18,232 bases of DNA from Streptococcus mitis. Lineage in GTDB: Bacteria; Bacillota; Bacilli; Lactobacillales; Streptococcaceae. The notes beneath the pieces were generated by a model that was given only the letters and a program-made list of their open reading frames with translations, did no database searches and was not told the origin of the DNA. The position numbers and the translations under genes were made by a program. This document shows, in pieces, positions 1-7,721 of this stretch. The stretch lies in assembly GCF_002860865.1 (NCBI RefSeq), contig NZ_PKIE01000013.1, positions 1 to 18,232 of the forward strand, read 5' to 3'. Numbering within the stretch: the stretch's first letter is position 1; every line of letters starts with the position of its first letter.

Positions 1-138
1 CAAAGAAAGATAAAGACCCAATCGGTAGTTGATTTCATCTATAGAGTAACATAAATCTCAAAAAATAGGGTGAAAAAACCTTTATTTGTCATGCAAAAAA
101 ATAGAAGATACGATAGAGAATCACTTTGATGATCTCAA

Positions 139-203
139 TCACACCTCCTATTCAAGTAGTTAGATCACTAACTTAATGACATTGGGTGTGAGCCTCTTTT
201 TTG
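139..203 (+). terminator. Rho-independent terminator at left edge
   Basis: TCACACC (139-145) pairs with GGTGTGA (185-191), and a perfect inner hairpin AGTTAG/ATCA/CTAACT lies at 158-173. A run of six T follows at about 197-202. The orientation fits a plus-strand gene ending to the left of the window. No convincing gene is visible in 1-208. Confidence 0.5.
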
Positions 204-208
204 TTTAT

Positions 209-613
209 CTATATCCTTACCTGTCTGTCTTCTGACCGCTGGCCTGTGACAAACATGGTAAAGGTTGCTTTGCAGACATTTCTGCCTTCTTGATTGGTGA
301 TATCCACATCCACGACACAGGTTGTGCGTCCATGATGGACACATTCTCCTTTAATGGTCAACACGTCGTCGAGTTTTCCTGCCTTGAGGTAGTTGATAGA
401 GGACTGGAGCGTCACTCCATCAAGCCCCAGCGAGATAACCACCAAACCACTAATCTGGTCACAAAGGGTGAAGAGATAGCCACCATGGGCATTGCTATAG
501 TAGTTGAGCGACGAGTCCACCACTTTGGTCGTCACCACAACATGACCATCTCTCATTTTTTCAATTTCGTAATTTTCAAAGGCAGATATAGCATCAAAAT
601 GAAAATCTTTCAT
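209..613 (-). CDS. PaaI-type hotdog-fold thioesterase
   Basis: A 134-residue single-domain protein, the usual size for the PaaI/YbgC-like hotdog thioesterases that hydrolyse acyl-CoA or acyl-carrier thioesters in the cytoplasm. The segment NAHGGYLFTLCD (about residues 42-53) is the family's N-H-G-G signature at the start of the central helix, followed by alternating beta strands (LTIKGECVHHGRTT, CVVDVDI). A longer reading from a TTG codon at 634 is possible, but the ATG at 613 is preceded by a perfect AGGAGG six bases upstream, so I place the start there. It lies 69 nt downstream of galT on the same strand with its own plausible promoter, so it need not be part of the gal operon. The substrate cannot be read from the sequence. 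Confidence 0.85.
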   Translation of the reverse strand: MKDFHFDAISAFENYEIEKMRDGHVVVTTKVVDSSLNYYSNAHGGYLFTLCDQISGLVVISLGLDGVTLQSSINYLKAGKLDDVLTIKGECVHHGRTTCVVDVDITNQEGRNVCKATFTMFVTGQRSEDRQVRI

Positions 614-642
614 CGTTTCCTCCTGATAGTTCAAACGACACT

Positions 643-671
643 ATGATACTACTTTTTATAGGACTGTGCAA
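643..671 (-). promoter_or_regulatory. Promoter of the thioesterase gene
   Basis: On the minus strand, TTGCAC (666-671) is separated by 17 nt from TATCAT (643-648), between galT and the thioesterase start. This suggests independent transcription. The match is reasonable, not perfect. Confidence 0.45.
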
Positions 672-682
672 GGAGAAAGCTC

Positions 683-2164
683 CTAGTCTGGCAAAATTCC
701 GACCTGTTCCACAAAGCGCATAAAGGCTGTCTGTCCTTGCTCCGTCTGCTTGTAAACTCCTGCATCCTCTAGAACGCGCGCAAAGATGGCACCCACAGAG
801 TCCTTGACGATTTCAAGGGCTTTTTCTTTATCTGTTAGGTCTGGATGTTGGACTTTGAGTTGGTCTGCCCATTCCTGATGATAGTCTGCAACTGCTTCAT
901 CATCTCCTACAAGATAGCTTGCAACTTGCTCCACTTCTGCTTTCAAACGAGGTGGTAAGATAGCCAAGCCCATGACCTCAATCAAGCCGATATTTTCCTT
1001 CTTGATATGTTGGACATCCTTGTGAGGATGATAGATGCCATCAGGATGCTCTGACGATGTCTGATTGTCCCGTAAAACCAAGTCTAACTCAAACTGTCCA
1101 TCGCGTTTACGGGCAATAGGTGTAATGGTATGATGCGGTATCCCGTCTGTTTCTGCCAAGACTTGCACCCTTGGATCTGAATACTGGCGCCATTCCTGTA
1201 AAATCTTATCAGCCAAATTGATCAAATCTTCTTTGGAATCTGAAGTCAAACGCAACACTGACATTGGCCACTTGACAATCCCAGCCTTAACCTGCTCAAA
1301 ACCAGCAAATTGAAAGGTCTTTTGCAAGGGAGCCAATTCCATAGGAAATACGTGACGGCCTCCCTGATAATGATCATGAGTTAGAATAGACCCCCCCACA
1401 ATCGGCAAGTCGGCATTAGAGCCAGCAAAATAGCCCGGAAACTGCTCTACGATAGCCAGCAGACGCTCAAAGCTCTGACGACTAATGGCCATGGGACGAT
1501 GCTGACCATCTAAAAAGATACAGTGCTCATTAAAATAAGCATAGGGCGAATACTGGAACCCCCACTCCTGACCCGCCATTTCAAAGCGGATAATTCGGTG
1601 ATTGCTACGGGCTGGGTGGTTGACTCGACCATGGTAGCCCTCATTCTCTAGACAAAGCTGACACTGAGGATAATTACTAGCTTGCACCAACTTGGCTGCC
1701 GCAATCTCTTTGGGATCCTTTTCAGGCTTAGAGAGGTTGATGGTAATTTCAAGCTCACCGTAATCAGATGGAACACGATAAGCGATATTTTTAGCAATGG
1801 CCTTGAGTTTGATGTAGTCATTCTTCTGACTGAGTTGGTAAAAATCCTCTATCGCTTGCTCAGGAGATTGAGCATAGGTGGCCCAAAAGTCACGATTGAC
1901 CTGACTCGGACAAGGAGTCACCAAGTCCATCAATTCAGCACCAAGGATTTCACGCTCAGCCTGACTATCCTCAATCGTCTCTAATCGAACGGCTTCCTCA
2001 ACCAGCTGGTCCTTGAGGCCAATCAATTTATCCAGGTTGGTCTCAACTTCCAAAACACTGTCTCCCACTCGTGCCAAGACACGATTGGTCAGGTAGATTC
2101 GATCCATTTCCTCAAATGAACTTTCAGAAATGACATGTGTTACAAATTTATCTACTAAGGTCAC
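683..2164 (-). CDS. galT: UDP-glucose--hexose-1-phosphate uridylyltransferase (class II GalT)
   Basis: Leloir pathway enzyme that exchanges UMP between UDP-glucose and galactose 1-phosphate, giving glucose 1-phosphate and UDP-galactose. At 493 residues it is the long Firmicutes class II form, not the ~350-residue enterobacterial type. Visible marks are a cysteine pair CQLC at residues 168-171, the stretch [15 protein letters not shown] (about 202-216), and HDHYQGG at 263-269, which holds the histidines corresponding to the uridylylated active-site His. The start is GTG at 2164, with AGGAGG eight bases upstream; no in-frame ATG competes. It begins 18 nt after galK and is almost certainly co-transcribed with it from the galK promoter. 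Confidence 0.96.
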   Translation of the reverse strand: MTLVDKFVTHVISESSFEEMDRIYLTNRVLARVGDSVLEVETNLDKLIGLKDQLVEEAVRLETIEDSQAEREILGAELMDLVTPCPSQVNRDFWATYAQSPEQAIEDFYQLSQKNDYIKLKAIAKNIAYRVPSDYGELEITINLSKPEKDPKEIAAAKLVQASNYPQCQLCLENEGYHGRVNHPARSNHRIIRFEMAGQEWGFQYSPYAYFNEHCIFLDGQHRPMAISRQSFERLLAIVEQFPGYFAGSNADLPIVGGSILTHDHYQGGRHVFPMELAPLQKTFQFAGFEQVKAGIVKWPMSVLRLTSDSKEDLINLADKILQEWRQYSDPRVQVLAETDGIPHHTITPIARKRDGQFELDLVLRDNQTSSEHPDGIYHPHKDVQHIKKENIGLIEVMGLAILPPRLKAEVEQVASYLVGDDEAVADYHQEWADQLKVQHPDLTDKEKALEIVKDSVGAIFARVLEDAGVYKQTEQGQTAFMRFVEQVGILPD

Positions 2165-2182
2165 TATAGAGCCTCCTTTTGA

Positions 2183-3361
2183 CTAGTCAAGGACGCGAGT
2201 GCCACCTGCAACTTCAGCGATATAGAAGCTTGGAGCATACCCAACTACTTCCTCGTAGTGTTTGCCTACAGCTTCCTTAAATGCCTCAACAGTATCTTTT
2301 TGCACCAAAGCAATGGCACATCCGCCAAAACCTGCCCCTGTCATACGAGCACCGAGAACACCTTCTTGTGCCCAAGCTGTGTGAACGAGGGTGTCCAATT
2401 CCAAACCAGTTACTTCATAATCATGCTCTAGGGAAACGTGTGACGCATTCATCAAACAACCAAATGTTTCCAAATCACCTGCTTGAAGGGCTGCTTGCGC
2501 TTTAAGGGTACGTTGGTTTTCAAGCACAGCATGGCGAGCACGTTTCAAGCGATTTTCATCTTTAATCAGATAGCTGTATTGGTCAAAGGCCCACTCATCC
2601 AATTCACCCAAGGTCTGAATATCCAAGGCAACTTGCAATTCTTCCACAGCTTTTTCACACTCAGCACGGCGTTCATTATATTTAGAATCCGCCAATTCAC
2701 GACGTTTGTTGGTGTTCATGATAACAACGACATTGTCCTTCAAATCAAGTGGTACCAAATCATACTCTAAGGTGTTGGTATCAAGGTAAATAGCACGTTG
2801 GTCTGCACCCATACCGATAGCAAACTGGTCCATGATACCAGAGTTGACTCCGATAAAGTTATTTTCTGTTTGTTTTCCGATTTTAACCAAATCGAGACGC
2901 TCTAATTTTAAATCAAAGAGATGCTCTGCCACGACCCCTGTCAAGAGTTCCAATGATGCTGATGAAGACAAGCCAGCACCATTTGGGATATTCCCAAAGA
3001 CATAGAAATCAAACCCTTTGTCAATGACATGGCCTGCTTCTTGCAAGAAATGAAGGACACCTTTTGGATAATTGGTCCAGTTATGCTCTTTTTCAAACTT
3101 GAGGTCAGCGAGAGGCACCTCGATGATGCCCTTGTCCTCAAAGTTAGCTGAGTAGAAACGCAAGACTTGGTCGTCACGCTTGCGAGCCGCCCCATAAGTT
3201 CCCAAGGAAATAGCAGCAGGAAAAACGTGCCCACCGTTGTAGTCCGTGTGTTCACCAATTAAATTGATGCGGCCAGGTGAAAAGAAAGTTTGGTCCGCTT
3301 CTTGACCAAAAACGGCAAGAAAGTCTTTACGAAGGGCTTCAGTAGTAAGATGTTGTGTCAT
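2183..3361 (-). CDS. galK: Galactokinase
   Basis: Cytoplasmic GHMP-family kinase that phosphorylates alpha-D-galactose at C1 with ATP, the first committed Leloir step. All three family motifs are present: [12 protein letters not shown] (residues 30-41, galactose-binding signature), GAGLSSSAS (128-136, the ATP-binding glycine/serine loop), and [11 protein letters not shown] near residue 340. Its 392 residues match the usual bacterial length. The ATG at 3361 has AGGAG nine bases upstream. It is first in the galK-galT operon and divergent from galR, with a sigma-70 promoter, a cre box and GalR-type sequences in the spacer, so it is expected to be galactose-induced and glucose-repressed. Confidence 0.97.
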   Translation of the reverse strand: MTQHLTTEALRKDFLAVFGQEADQTFFSPGRINLIGEHTDYNGGHVFPAAISLGTYGAARKRDDQVLRFYSANFEDKGIIEVPLADLKFEKEHNWTNYPKGVLHFLQEAGHVIDKGFDFYVFGNIPNGAGLSSSASLELLTGVVAEHLFDLKLERLDLVKIGKQTENNFIGVNSGIMDQFAIGMGADQRAIYLDTNTLEYDLVPLDLKDNVVVIMNTNKRRELADSKYNERRAECEKAVEELQVALDIQTLGELDEWAFDQYSYLIKDENRLKRARHAVLENQRTLKAQAALQAGDLETFGCLMNASHVSLEHDYEVTGLELDTLVHTAWAQEGVLGARMTGAGFGGCAIALVQKDTVEAFKEAVGKHYEEVVGYAPSFYIAEVAGGTRVLD

Positions 3362-3382
3362 ATGATTTCTCCTTTTACTGTC

Positions 3383-3400
3383 CGTTAAGTCACCTTAACG
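3383..3400. repeat. Perfect 7-bp inverted repeat in the galK 5' leader
   Basis: CGTTAAG-TCAC-CTTAACG gives a perfect seven-base stem with a four-base loop, in the galK untranslated leader between the cre box and the ribosome site. It could be an mRNA hairpin or an operator; the sequence does not decide. Confidence 0.4.
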
Positions 3401-3414
3401 TGTAATCGTTTTCT
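3401..3414. promoter_or_regulatory. Catabolite-responsive element (cre) for CcpA
   Basis: On the minus strand the sequence reads AGAAAACGATTACA, matching every defined position of the low-GC Gram-positive cre consensus (WGWNANCGNTNWCA). It begins four bases downstream of the galK -10 box, where bound CcpA would block transcription start. Confidence 0.7.
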
Positions 3415-3417
3415 TCT

Positions 3418-3446
3418 ATTGTATCCAAGGGATTTCCCAAGGTCAA
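3418..3446 (-). promoter_or_regulatory. galK-galT promoter
   Basis: On the minus strand, TTGACC (3441-3446), a 17-nt spacer and TACAAT (3418-3423) make a near-consensus vegetative promoter about 55 nt upstream of the galK ATG. Confidence 0.75.
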
Positions 3447-3450
3447 TCCT

Positions 3451-3483
3451 TTTTACTAAAATTTTACTAAACTATCGGTAAAA
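3451..3483. promoter_or_regulatory. Probable GalR operator region
   Basis: The decamer TTTTACTAAA occurs twice in tandem (3451-3460 and 3462-3471). The second copy also forms a dyad, TTTTAC (3462-3467) with GTAAAA (3478-3483). The region lies between the two divergent promoters, where a LacI-family regulator would act on both galKT and its own gene. Assignment to GalR is inferred from position and symmetry. Confidence 0.55.
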
Positions 3484-3495
3484 GGTAGAAAAATA

Positions 3496-4530
<1,035 letters not shown>

Positions 4531-4595
4531 GATATTAGAATCTAGGCAAAAACTAAATTTCAAGATAAAATGAAGTAAATGTCCCCACAATAAAA

Positions 4596-4638
4596 CGCAT
4601 AGTATCAAGTTTTTTTAATGCCTGACACTATGCGCTTT
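4596..4638. terminator. Bidirectional terminator between galR and czcD
   Basis: CGCATAGTATCA (4596-4607) pairs with TGACACTATGCG (4623-4634), with one G-U-type mismatch and a 15-nt loop. T-rich tracts follow on the plus strand (CTTTTC) and precede it as AAAA, which serves the minus strand. It therefore suits both convergent genes. Confidence 0.75.
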
Positions 4639-4670
4639 TCACTTTTAAAGACTTTTCCCCAGCCTCTTTT

Positions 4671-5561
4671 CTAGTGTTGATGCCCATGGGGTTGCTCTAA
4701 GGCTGTTACCCTCCGCTTATGTTGCGCATGATTGCTTTGGCTGGTATCCACTTCGATTGTAATATTCTGCACACCTCTTTCTTCTAAGAGCTGACGCACT
4801 TGATTCTTTGTTTCCGTCATCTGCTCCCAATCTTCTAAACAGAGATGGATAATGGCATTATTTTCCAGACCATCCATGGACCAAATACTAAGTTGATTGA
4901 CACTTTTGACATTGGTCAGAGCATCCAAATCCTTCTCCAAATCACCAGTCTCTACTCCTTCCGGCACAGCGTCCAAGAAAATCTTGAGTGTAGACCAAAA
5001 ACGTGGAATGGCTTTTGTTAGAATGAAGATGGAAATGACAAGAGATAAGAGCGGATCAAGAATATACCAATCTGTAAATCGGAGGATAATCGCCATTAGA
5101 ATGACAGCCAACCAACCAAGAGTATCTTCAAAAAAGTGCAGGCTGAGAATTGACTCGTTCTTTGTCTTTCCCTTGCGAACTACTAGACTAGCTAGCACAT
5201 TAATACTGACTGCAATGATCCCTAGCCAGAGGATACCTTCATCATTAACGGGCTGTGGATTAAAAAGTTTAGTTATATTTTCCAAAATCACTAGGATGGA
5301 TCCTGTGATAAGAATCACAGCAGTCACAAGTGCCCCTAAAAGACTAAATCGCTTGTAACCCAAGGTGTACTGCCTATCTTCTTCTCTATTTGAGATTGTT
5401 TCTAAAAAGGCCGATATGCCAATAGCTATAGCATCTCCCAAGTCATGGACAGAATCAGCAAGAACAGCACTCGAACCAAAGATGCCTCCTGCGATAAACT
5501 CAACAATAGCATAGCTTAAATTTAAGAAAAAAGCTACCCAAACAGTATATTTTGCCTTCAT
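4671..5561 (-). CDS. czcD: Zinc/cobalt cation-diffusion-facilitator efflux protein
   Basis: Inner-membrane metal/proton antiporter that exports Zn2+ (and Co2+), about 296 residues with six membrane segments. The transport-site pattern is HxxxD in TM2 (SVHDLGD, H39 and D43) and HxxxD in TM5 (LHFFEDT, H142 and D146), the set seen in zinc-type CDF proteins. The cytoplasmic C-terminal domain ends in a His-rich tail (HGHQH). An upstream ATG at 5570 is in frame but would sit almost at the transcription start and two bases from AAGGA. The ATG at 5561 gives proper spacing, so I chose it. It is divergent from the TetR-type gene sczA. Compared with my memory of pneumococcal CzcD, the last ~90 residues look divergent, which argues for a non-pneumococcal or mosaic allele. 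Confidence 0.93.
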   Translation of the reverse strand: MKAKYTVWVAFFLNLSYAIVEFIAGGIFGSSAVLADSVHDLGDAIAIGISAFLETISNREEDRQYTLGYKRFSLLGALVTAVILITGSILVILENITKLFNPQPVNDEGILWLGIIAVSINVLASLVVRKGKTKNESILSLHFFEDTLGWLAVILMAIILRFTDWYILDPLLSLVISIFILTKAIPRFWSTLKIFLDAVPEGVETGDLEKDLDALTNVKSVNQLSIWSMDGLENNAIIHLCLEDWEQMTETKNQVRQLLEERGVQNITIEVDTSQSNHAQHKRRVTALEQPHGHQH

Positions 5562-5579
5562 CTTTCTCATTCCTTTGTT

Positions 5580-5585
5580 ATAATA
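5580..5585 (-). promoter_or_regulatory. czcD -10 box
   Basis: TATTAT on the minus strand, 18 nt upstream of the chosen ATG. The -35 position (about 5603-5608) is poor and overlaps the palindrome at 5591-5607, which fits a promoter that needs its regulator. Confidence 0.4.
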
Positions 5586-5590
5586 GATTT

Positions 5591-5607
5591 ATGAACACCT
5601 TGTTCAT
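5591..5607. promoter_or_regulatory. Candidate SczA operator (perfect palindrome)
   Basis: ATGAACA-CCT-TGTTCAT is a perfect 7-3-7 palindrome in the 87-nt spacer between czcD and sczA. SczA is known in pneumococcus to act on the czcD promoter in response to Zn2+. The symmetry and position support this as its site; the exact published motif was not checked. Confidence 0.65.
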
Positions 5608-5648
5608 TATTATTATCTACTAAAACTCAAAGAAAGGATAGAAGCAAA

Positions 5649-6230
5649 ATGTCAGCTTTATTCAGTTCTGAACAATTTGCCTCAAATGTCCATATGACTA
5701 ATATTGACCGCCGTATCAGCAAAACAAAAAAAGCCATCTATCAAGCTTTTCTACAACTTTTGAACGAGAAGGGCTACGAATCCACTACAGTTCAGGATAT
5801 CATTGATCTCGCAGATGTGGGACGATCCACCTTTTACTGTCACTATGAGAGCAAGGAACTACTTCTGGACGAGCTTTGCCGCTACCTCTTCCATCACCTC
5901 TTTGAAAGAGAGGAGTCCATTTCAACCGAGGATTATCTCGCCCACCTCTTTCTGCATTTTCAGAAAAATCAAGACCATATCACCAGTCTGCTATTTTCCA
6001 AAAATGACTACTTCCTCCGTCAACTCCATAAAGAGCTAGAACACCATGTCTATTCCCTGATGGCTAATGATTTAAAAGAAGCTCACCCTAATCTACCTAC
6101 TTCTTACCTCCAACACTTAGTCGTGTCCAACTTTGTCGAGACATTGACCTGGTGGCTCAAAAAAGGACAAGACTTTACAGACCAGGAAGTTGTCCAATTT
6201 TATCTAGACCTTCTCATTCCTAAAAATTGA
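5649..6230 (+). CDS. sczA: TetR-family regulator of czcD
   Basis: A 193-residue TetR-type protein. After a short N-terminal extension, residues about 20-66 form the helix-turn-helix (KKAIYQAFLQLLNEKGYEST, then VQDIIDLADVGRSTFYCHYESKELLL), with the family's STFYxHYxSKE recognition region. The remainder is an all-helical ligand and dimer domain. In pneumococcus the homologue at this position, SczA, activates czcD when zinc is high. The ATG at 5649 has AAGGA about 12 bases upstream. A second ATG at 5694 (MTNID) would give the length I recall for reference SczA but has no visible ribosome site, so the start is uncertain. It is followed by two terminator hairpins. Confidence 0.88.
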   Translation: MSALFSSEQFASNVHMTNIDRRISKTKKAIYQAFLQLLNEKGYESTTVQDIIDLADVGRSTFYCHYESKELLLDELCRYLFHHLFEREESISTEDYLAHLFLHFQKNQDHITSLLFSKNDYFLRQLHKELEHHVYSLMANDLKEAHPNLPTSYLQHLVVSNFVETLTWWLKKGQDFTDQEVVQFYLDLLIPKN

Positions 6231-6243
6231 ATAGCAAATAGAG

Positions 6244-6278
6244 CTCAGTTGCCTTATTTCTTGGTTACTGAGTTTTTT
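6244..6278 (+). terminator. sczA terminator
   Basis: CTCAGT (6244-6249) pairs with ACTGAG (6267-6272), extended inward by CC/GG, and is followed by six T. It starts 13 nt after the sczA stop. Confidence 0.75.
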
Positions 6279-6291
6279 ATCTTTTCAACAA

Positions 6292-6319
6292 CAAAAGAGG
6301 ACCCGCCGATCCTCTTTTT
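6292..6319. terminator. Bidirectional terminator between sczA and the pnuC remnant
   Basis: AAAAGAGGA (6293-6301) and TCCTCTTTT (6310-6318) form a perfect nine-base stem with an eight-base loop, A-rich before and T-rich after. It can act on both strands; for pnuC it lies about 80 nt past the stop codon. Confidence 0.7.
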
Positions 6320-6396
6320 CATAATATAAAATCCTTGATTATCAACTCTGTCTGTTTTATCCCAAAACTTAAAACAGTACTTTCAAACATCTATTC

Positions 6397-6610
6397 TTAG
6401 TTAGGTAAATCCGTATTCTGCTTAGCAGCCTTGCTCCATTGATACCAACCAACTATACTGTTAATGAGATAAATCAAGTATTTCCCTTGGATTTGCAGGC
6501 TTTCTCCCCACCAGAGATAGATTGAAAAGACATTAGTTGCTGCCCAGAATATCCATTGTTCACGGTAAACAGCTGTCATGAGGATTTGGCCTACACCATT
6601 GAATGAGAAC
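6397..6610 (-). pseudogene. pnuC: Truncated nicotinamide riboside/NMN transporter PnuC (C-terminal end only)
   Basis: The minus-strand frame reads FNGVGQILMTAVYREQW..., then ...NVFSIYLWWGESL and ...LINSIVGWYQWSK up to the stop at 6397. This is the C-terminal ~70 residues of PnuC, the membrane facilitator for nicotinamide riboside. The W-rich NVFSIYLWW segment belongs to the substrate-translocation core. The family is normally ~220-260 residues, so about two thirds is missing. Recognisable homology stops near 6604-6610, where sequence resembling a restriction specificity gene begins on the other strand. No start codon or ribosome site gives a sensible protein. A 60-residue reading from the ATG at 6579 is open but would contain only a fragment. 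Loss of function is therefore expected. Confidence 0.8.
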
Positions 6611-6696
6611 AGCGTAAGTTGGGAGACGAAGTTCGAATAGTGATGGGACAGTCTCCTAATTCAGAAAATTATACTGATGATCCTAATGGGCGCTAA
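6604..6696 (+). pseudogene. Remnant resembling a type I restriction specificity subunit (HsdS)
   Basis: The plus-strand frame from 6607 reads EQRKLGDEVRIVMGQSPNSE followed by NYTDDPNGR and a stop. Streptococcal HsdS target-recognition domains commonly begin with W-E-Q-R-K-L-G-(D/E)-V and carry MGQSPNSENYTD-type sequence. Here the codon where W is expected is TGA (6604-6606) and only ~29 residues survive. It directly abuts the pnuC fragment in the opposite orientation, marking a rearrangement joint. The identification is from memory of the motif on a short stretch. Confidence 0.5.
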
Positions 6697-6839
6697 AAAT
6701 GCGAAGACCTATGAAAACCTATTTTGTATTAGTCAAACAAAAAATCCAAAAGAAATGGTATATGATTATGACCATGAAACAAAGTAAAATCAAACCGAGT
6801 GATCTGAGGAAGCACCCGATGATCATGAAACGTTATTAA
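6686..6839 (+). pseudogene. Frameshifted coding remnant of unknown family
   Basis: Two overlapping plus-strand frames appear to be pieces of one former protein. One runs from 6686 (MGAKNAKTYENLFCIS...) to a stop at 6787. The other, shifted, runs through MKQSKIKPSDLRKHPMIMKRY to a stop at 6839. The second continues naturally where the first fails, as expected after a single small indel near 6770-6785. I do not recognise the family, and no ribosome site is evident. It lies between the HsdS-like scrap and the inverted repeat that ends the ECF operon. Confidence 0.35.
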
Positions 6840-6843
6840 ACAC

Positions 6844-6919
6844 AAAAGTCACCCATGTGAGTTCTTGCCAGAAGCTGAAGTTAATCCTTCAACCTGGAAA
6901 ACCCGCAGAGGTGACTTTT
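6844..6919 (-). terminator. Nested inverted repeat at the end of the ECF operon, probable terminator
   Basis: AAAAGTCACC (6844-6853) and GGTGACTTTT (6910-6919) are perfect 10-base inverted arms. Inside are CCAG/CTGG (6868-6871, 6894-6897) and TGAAG/CTTCA (6876-6880, 6887-6891). On the minus strand it starts one base after the last ECF stop codon and ends in TTTTGTGTTT, so it could terminate the operon. The 56-nt inner region is larger than a normal terminator loop. Confidence 0.5.
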
Positions 6920-6920
6920 T

Positions 6921-7721
6921 CTATACATCTCGATTTTTCTGGCAATAATCATTAACCGATAAATATGTCTGTGAATCACCCAGCGACTCCGCTATGTCCA
7001 TAATCCGTGGTGGTAGTAATCCCACTCGCTGGACAAGTTCGCGATCGCTGAACAATTCCCGTGGATTGCCGGCGAAGCTAAACTTCCCGTGTTCCATAAC
7101 ATATACCGACTCAAACTCGGCGGCGACCCAATCCATGTCATGGGTGATGGTCACAACTTGGTGGCCCGAATCAGCCAACTGATGGAAAATTGCGGTCAAC
7201 TTGCGCCGGCTTTCCCAATCAAGCGACATCATCGGCTCATCAAATAAATAAATCGCCGGATCCACTGCCAAAACTGTGGCAACGCTCAACAGCTTGCGTT
7301 CCGACAATGACAGGTCATATGGACTTTCAGCTGTTTTATCATCCAAGCCAACTCTTTTTAGAGCCTCTAAAGCCCGCCTCGTAATCGTGTCGTGGTCATC
7401 CATGACCTGCGCAACACTCCACTCCACCTCTCGTTGAACGGTCGGATTGAAAAGCTGATCGTCAGGATTCTGAAAAGTAATCCCAACCTTCAGTAACTTT
7501 TCGACTGGTTTAAGATCATTAAAATTTTCTCCATCGATCTTAATCACACCGGTTTGTGGTGTCAGTAAGCCCGTCAACAATTTGAAGAGCGTTGATTTGC
7601 CGGCACCATTTTGACCGACAATCGCCACCATCGGATCGGTGAAGTGTTTGTCTTCAACATCCAAGCTAAAGGACCGTTCCGGATAAGTGAACGTCAAGTG
7701 GCTCAGTTCAATTGTGGACAT
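6921..7721 (-). CDS. ECF transporter ATPase A1 with degenerate signature motif
   Basis: A 266-residue ABC ATPase of the EcfA/CbiO type, which powers vitamin or metal uptake by ECF transporters on the cytoplasmic face. Visible are Walker A GQNGAGKST (36-44), Q-loop TFQNPDDQLF (Q84), Walker B IYLFDEP (D161, E162) and switch histidine THD (H194). The ABC signature, normally LSGGQ, is LSLSE (137-141), followed by a family-like RKLLSVATVLA helix, so the change is a substitution and not a frame error. The ATG at 7721 has GAAGGAGG six bases upstream and overlaps the preceding ATPase gene by 14 nt. It is the last gene of the S-T-A-A operon. Its composition is visibly richer in G+C than the flanking streptococcal genes. 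Confidence 0.9.
   Translation of the reverse strand: MSTIELSHLTFTYPERSFSLDVEDKHFTDPMVAIVGQNGAGKSTLFKLLTGLLTPQTGVIKIDGENFNDLKPVEKLLKVGITFQNPDDQLFNPTVQREVEWSVAQVMDDHDTITRRALEALKRVGLDDKTAESPYDLSLSERKLLSVATVLAVDPAIYLFDEPMMSLDWESRRKLTAIFHQLADSGHQVVTITHDMDWVAAEFESVYVMEHGKFSFAGNPRELFSDRELVQRVGLLPPRIMDIAESLGDSQTYLSVNDYCQKNRDV

Noticed and set aside
1..54. Open plus-strand reading frame at the left edge ending at a TAA (QRKIKTQSVVDFIYRVT)
   Set aside because: Only 17 codons, another frame is open for a similar stretch, and I recognise nothing in it. A real upstream gene is possible but cannot be supported.
75..135. A 17-codon minus-strand frame (MIEIIKVILYRIFYFFA) just after AGGAGG, like a small hydrophobic toxin
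   Set aside because: The GTG start lies only one base from the ribosome site, the peptide is very short, and AGGAGGTGTGA is also one arm of the terminator stem.
4897..5358. A 153-codon plus-strand frame opposite czcD
   Set aside because: It is an antisense shadow of a strongly conserved transporter gene, with no ribosome site and no recognisable domain.
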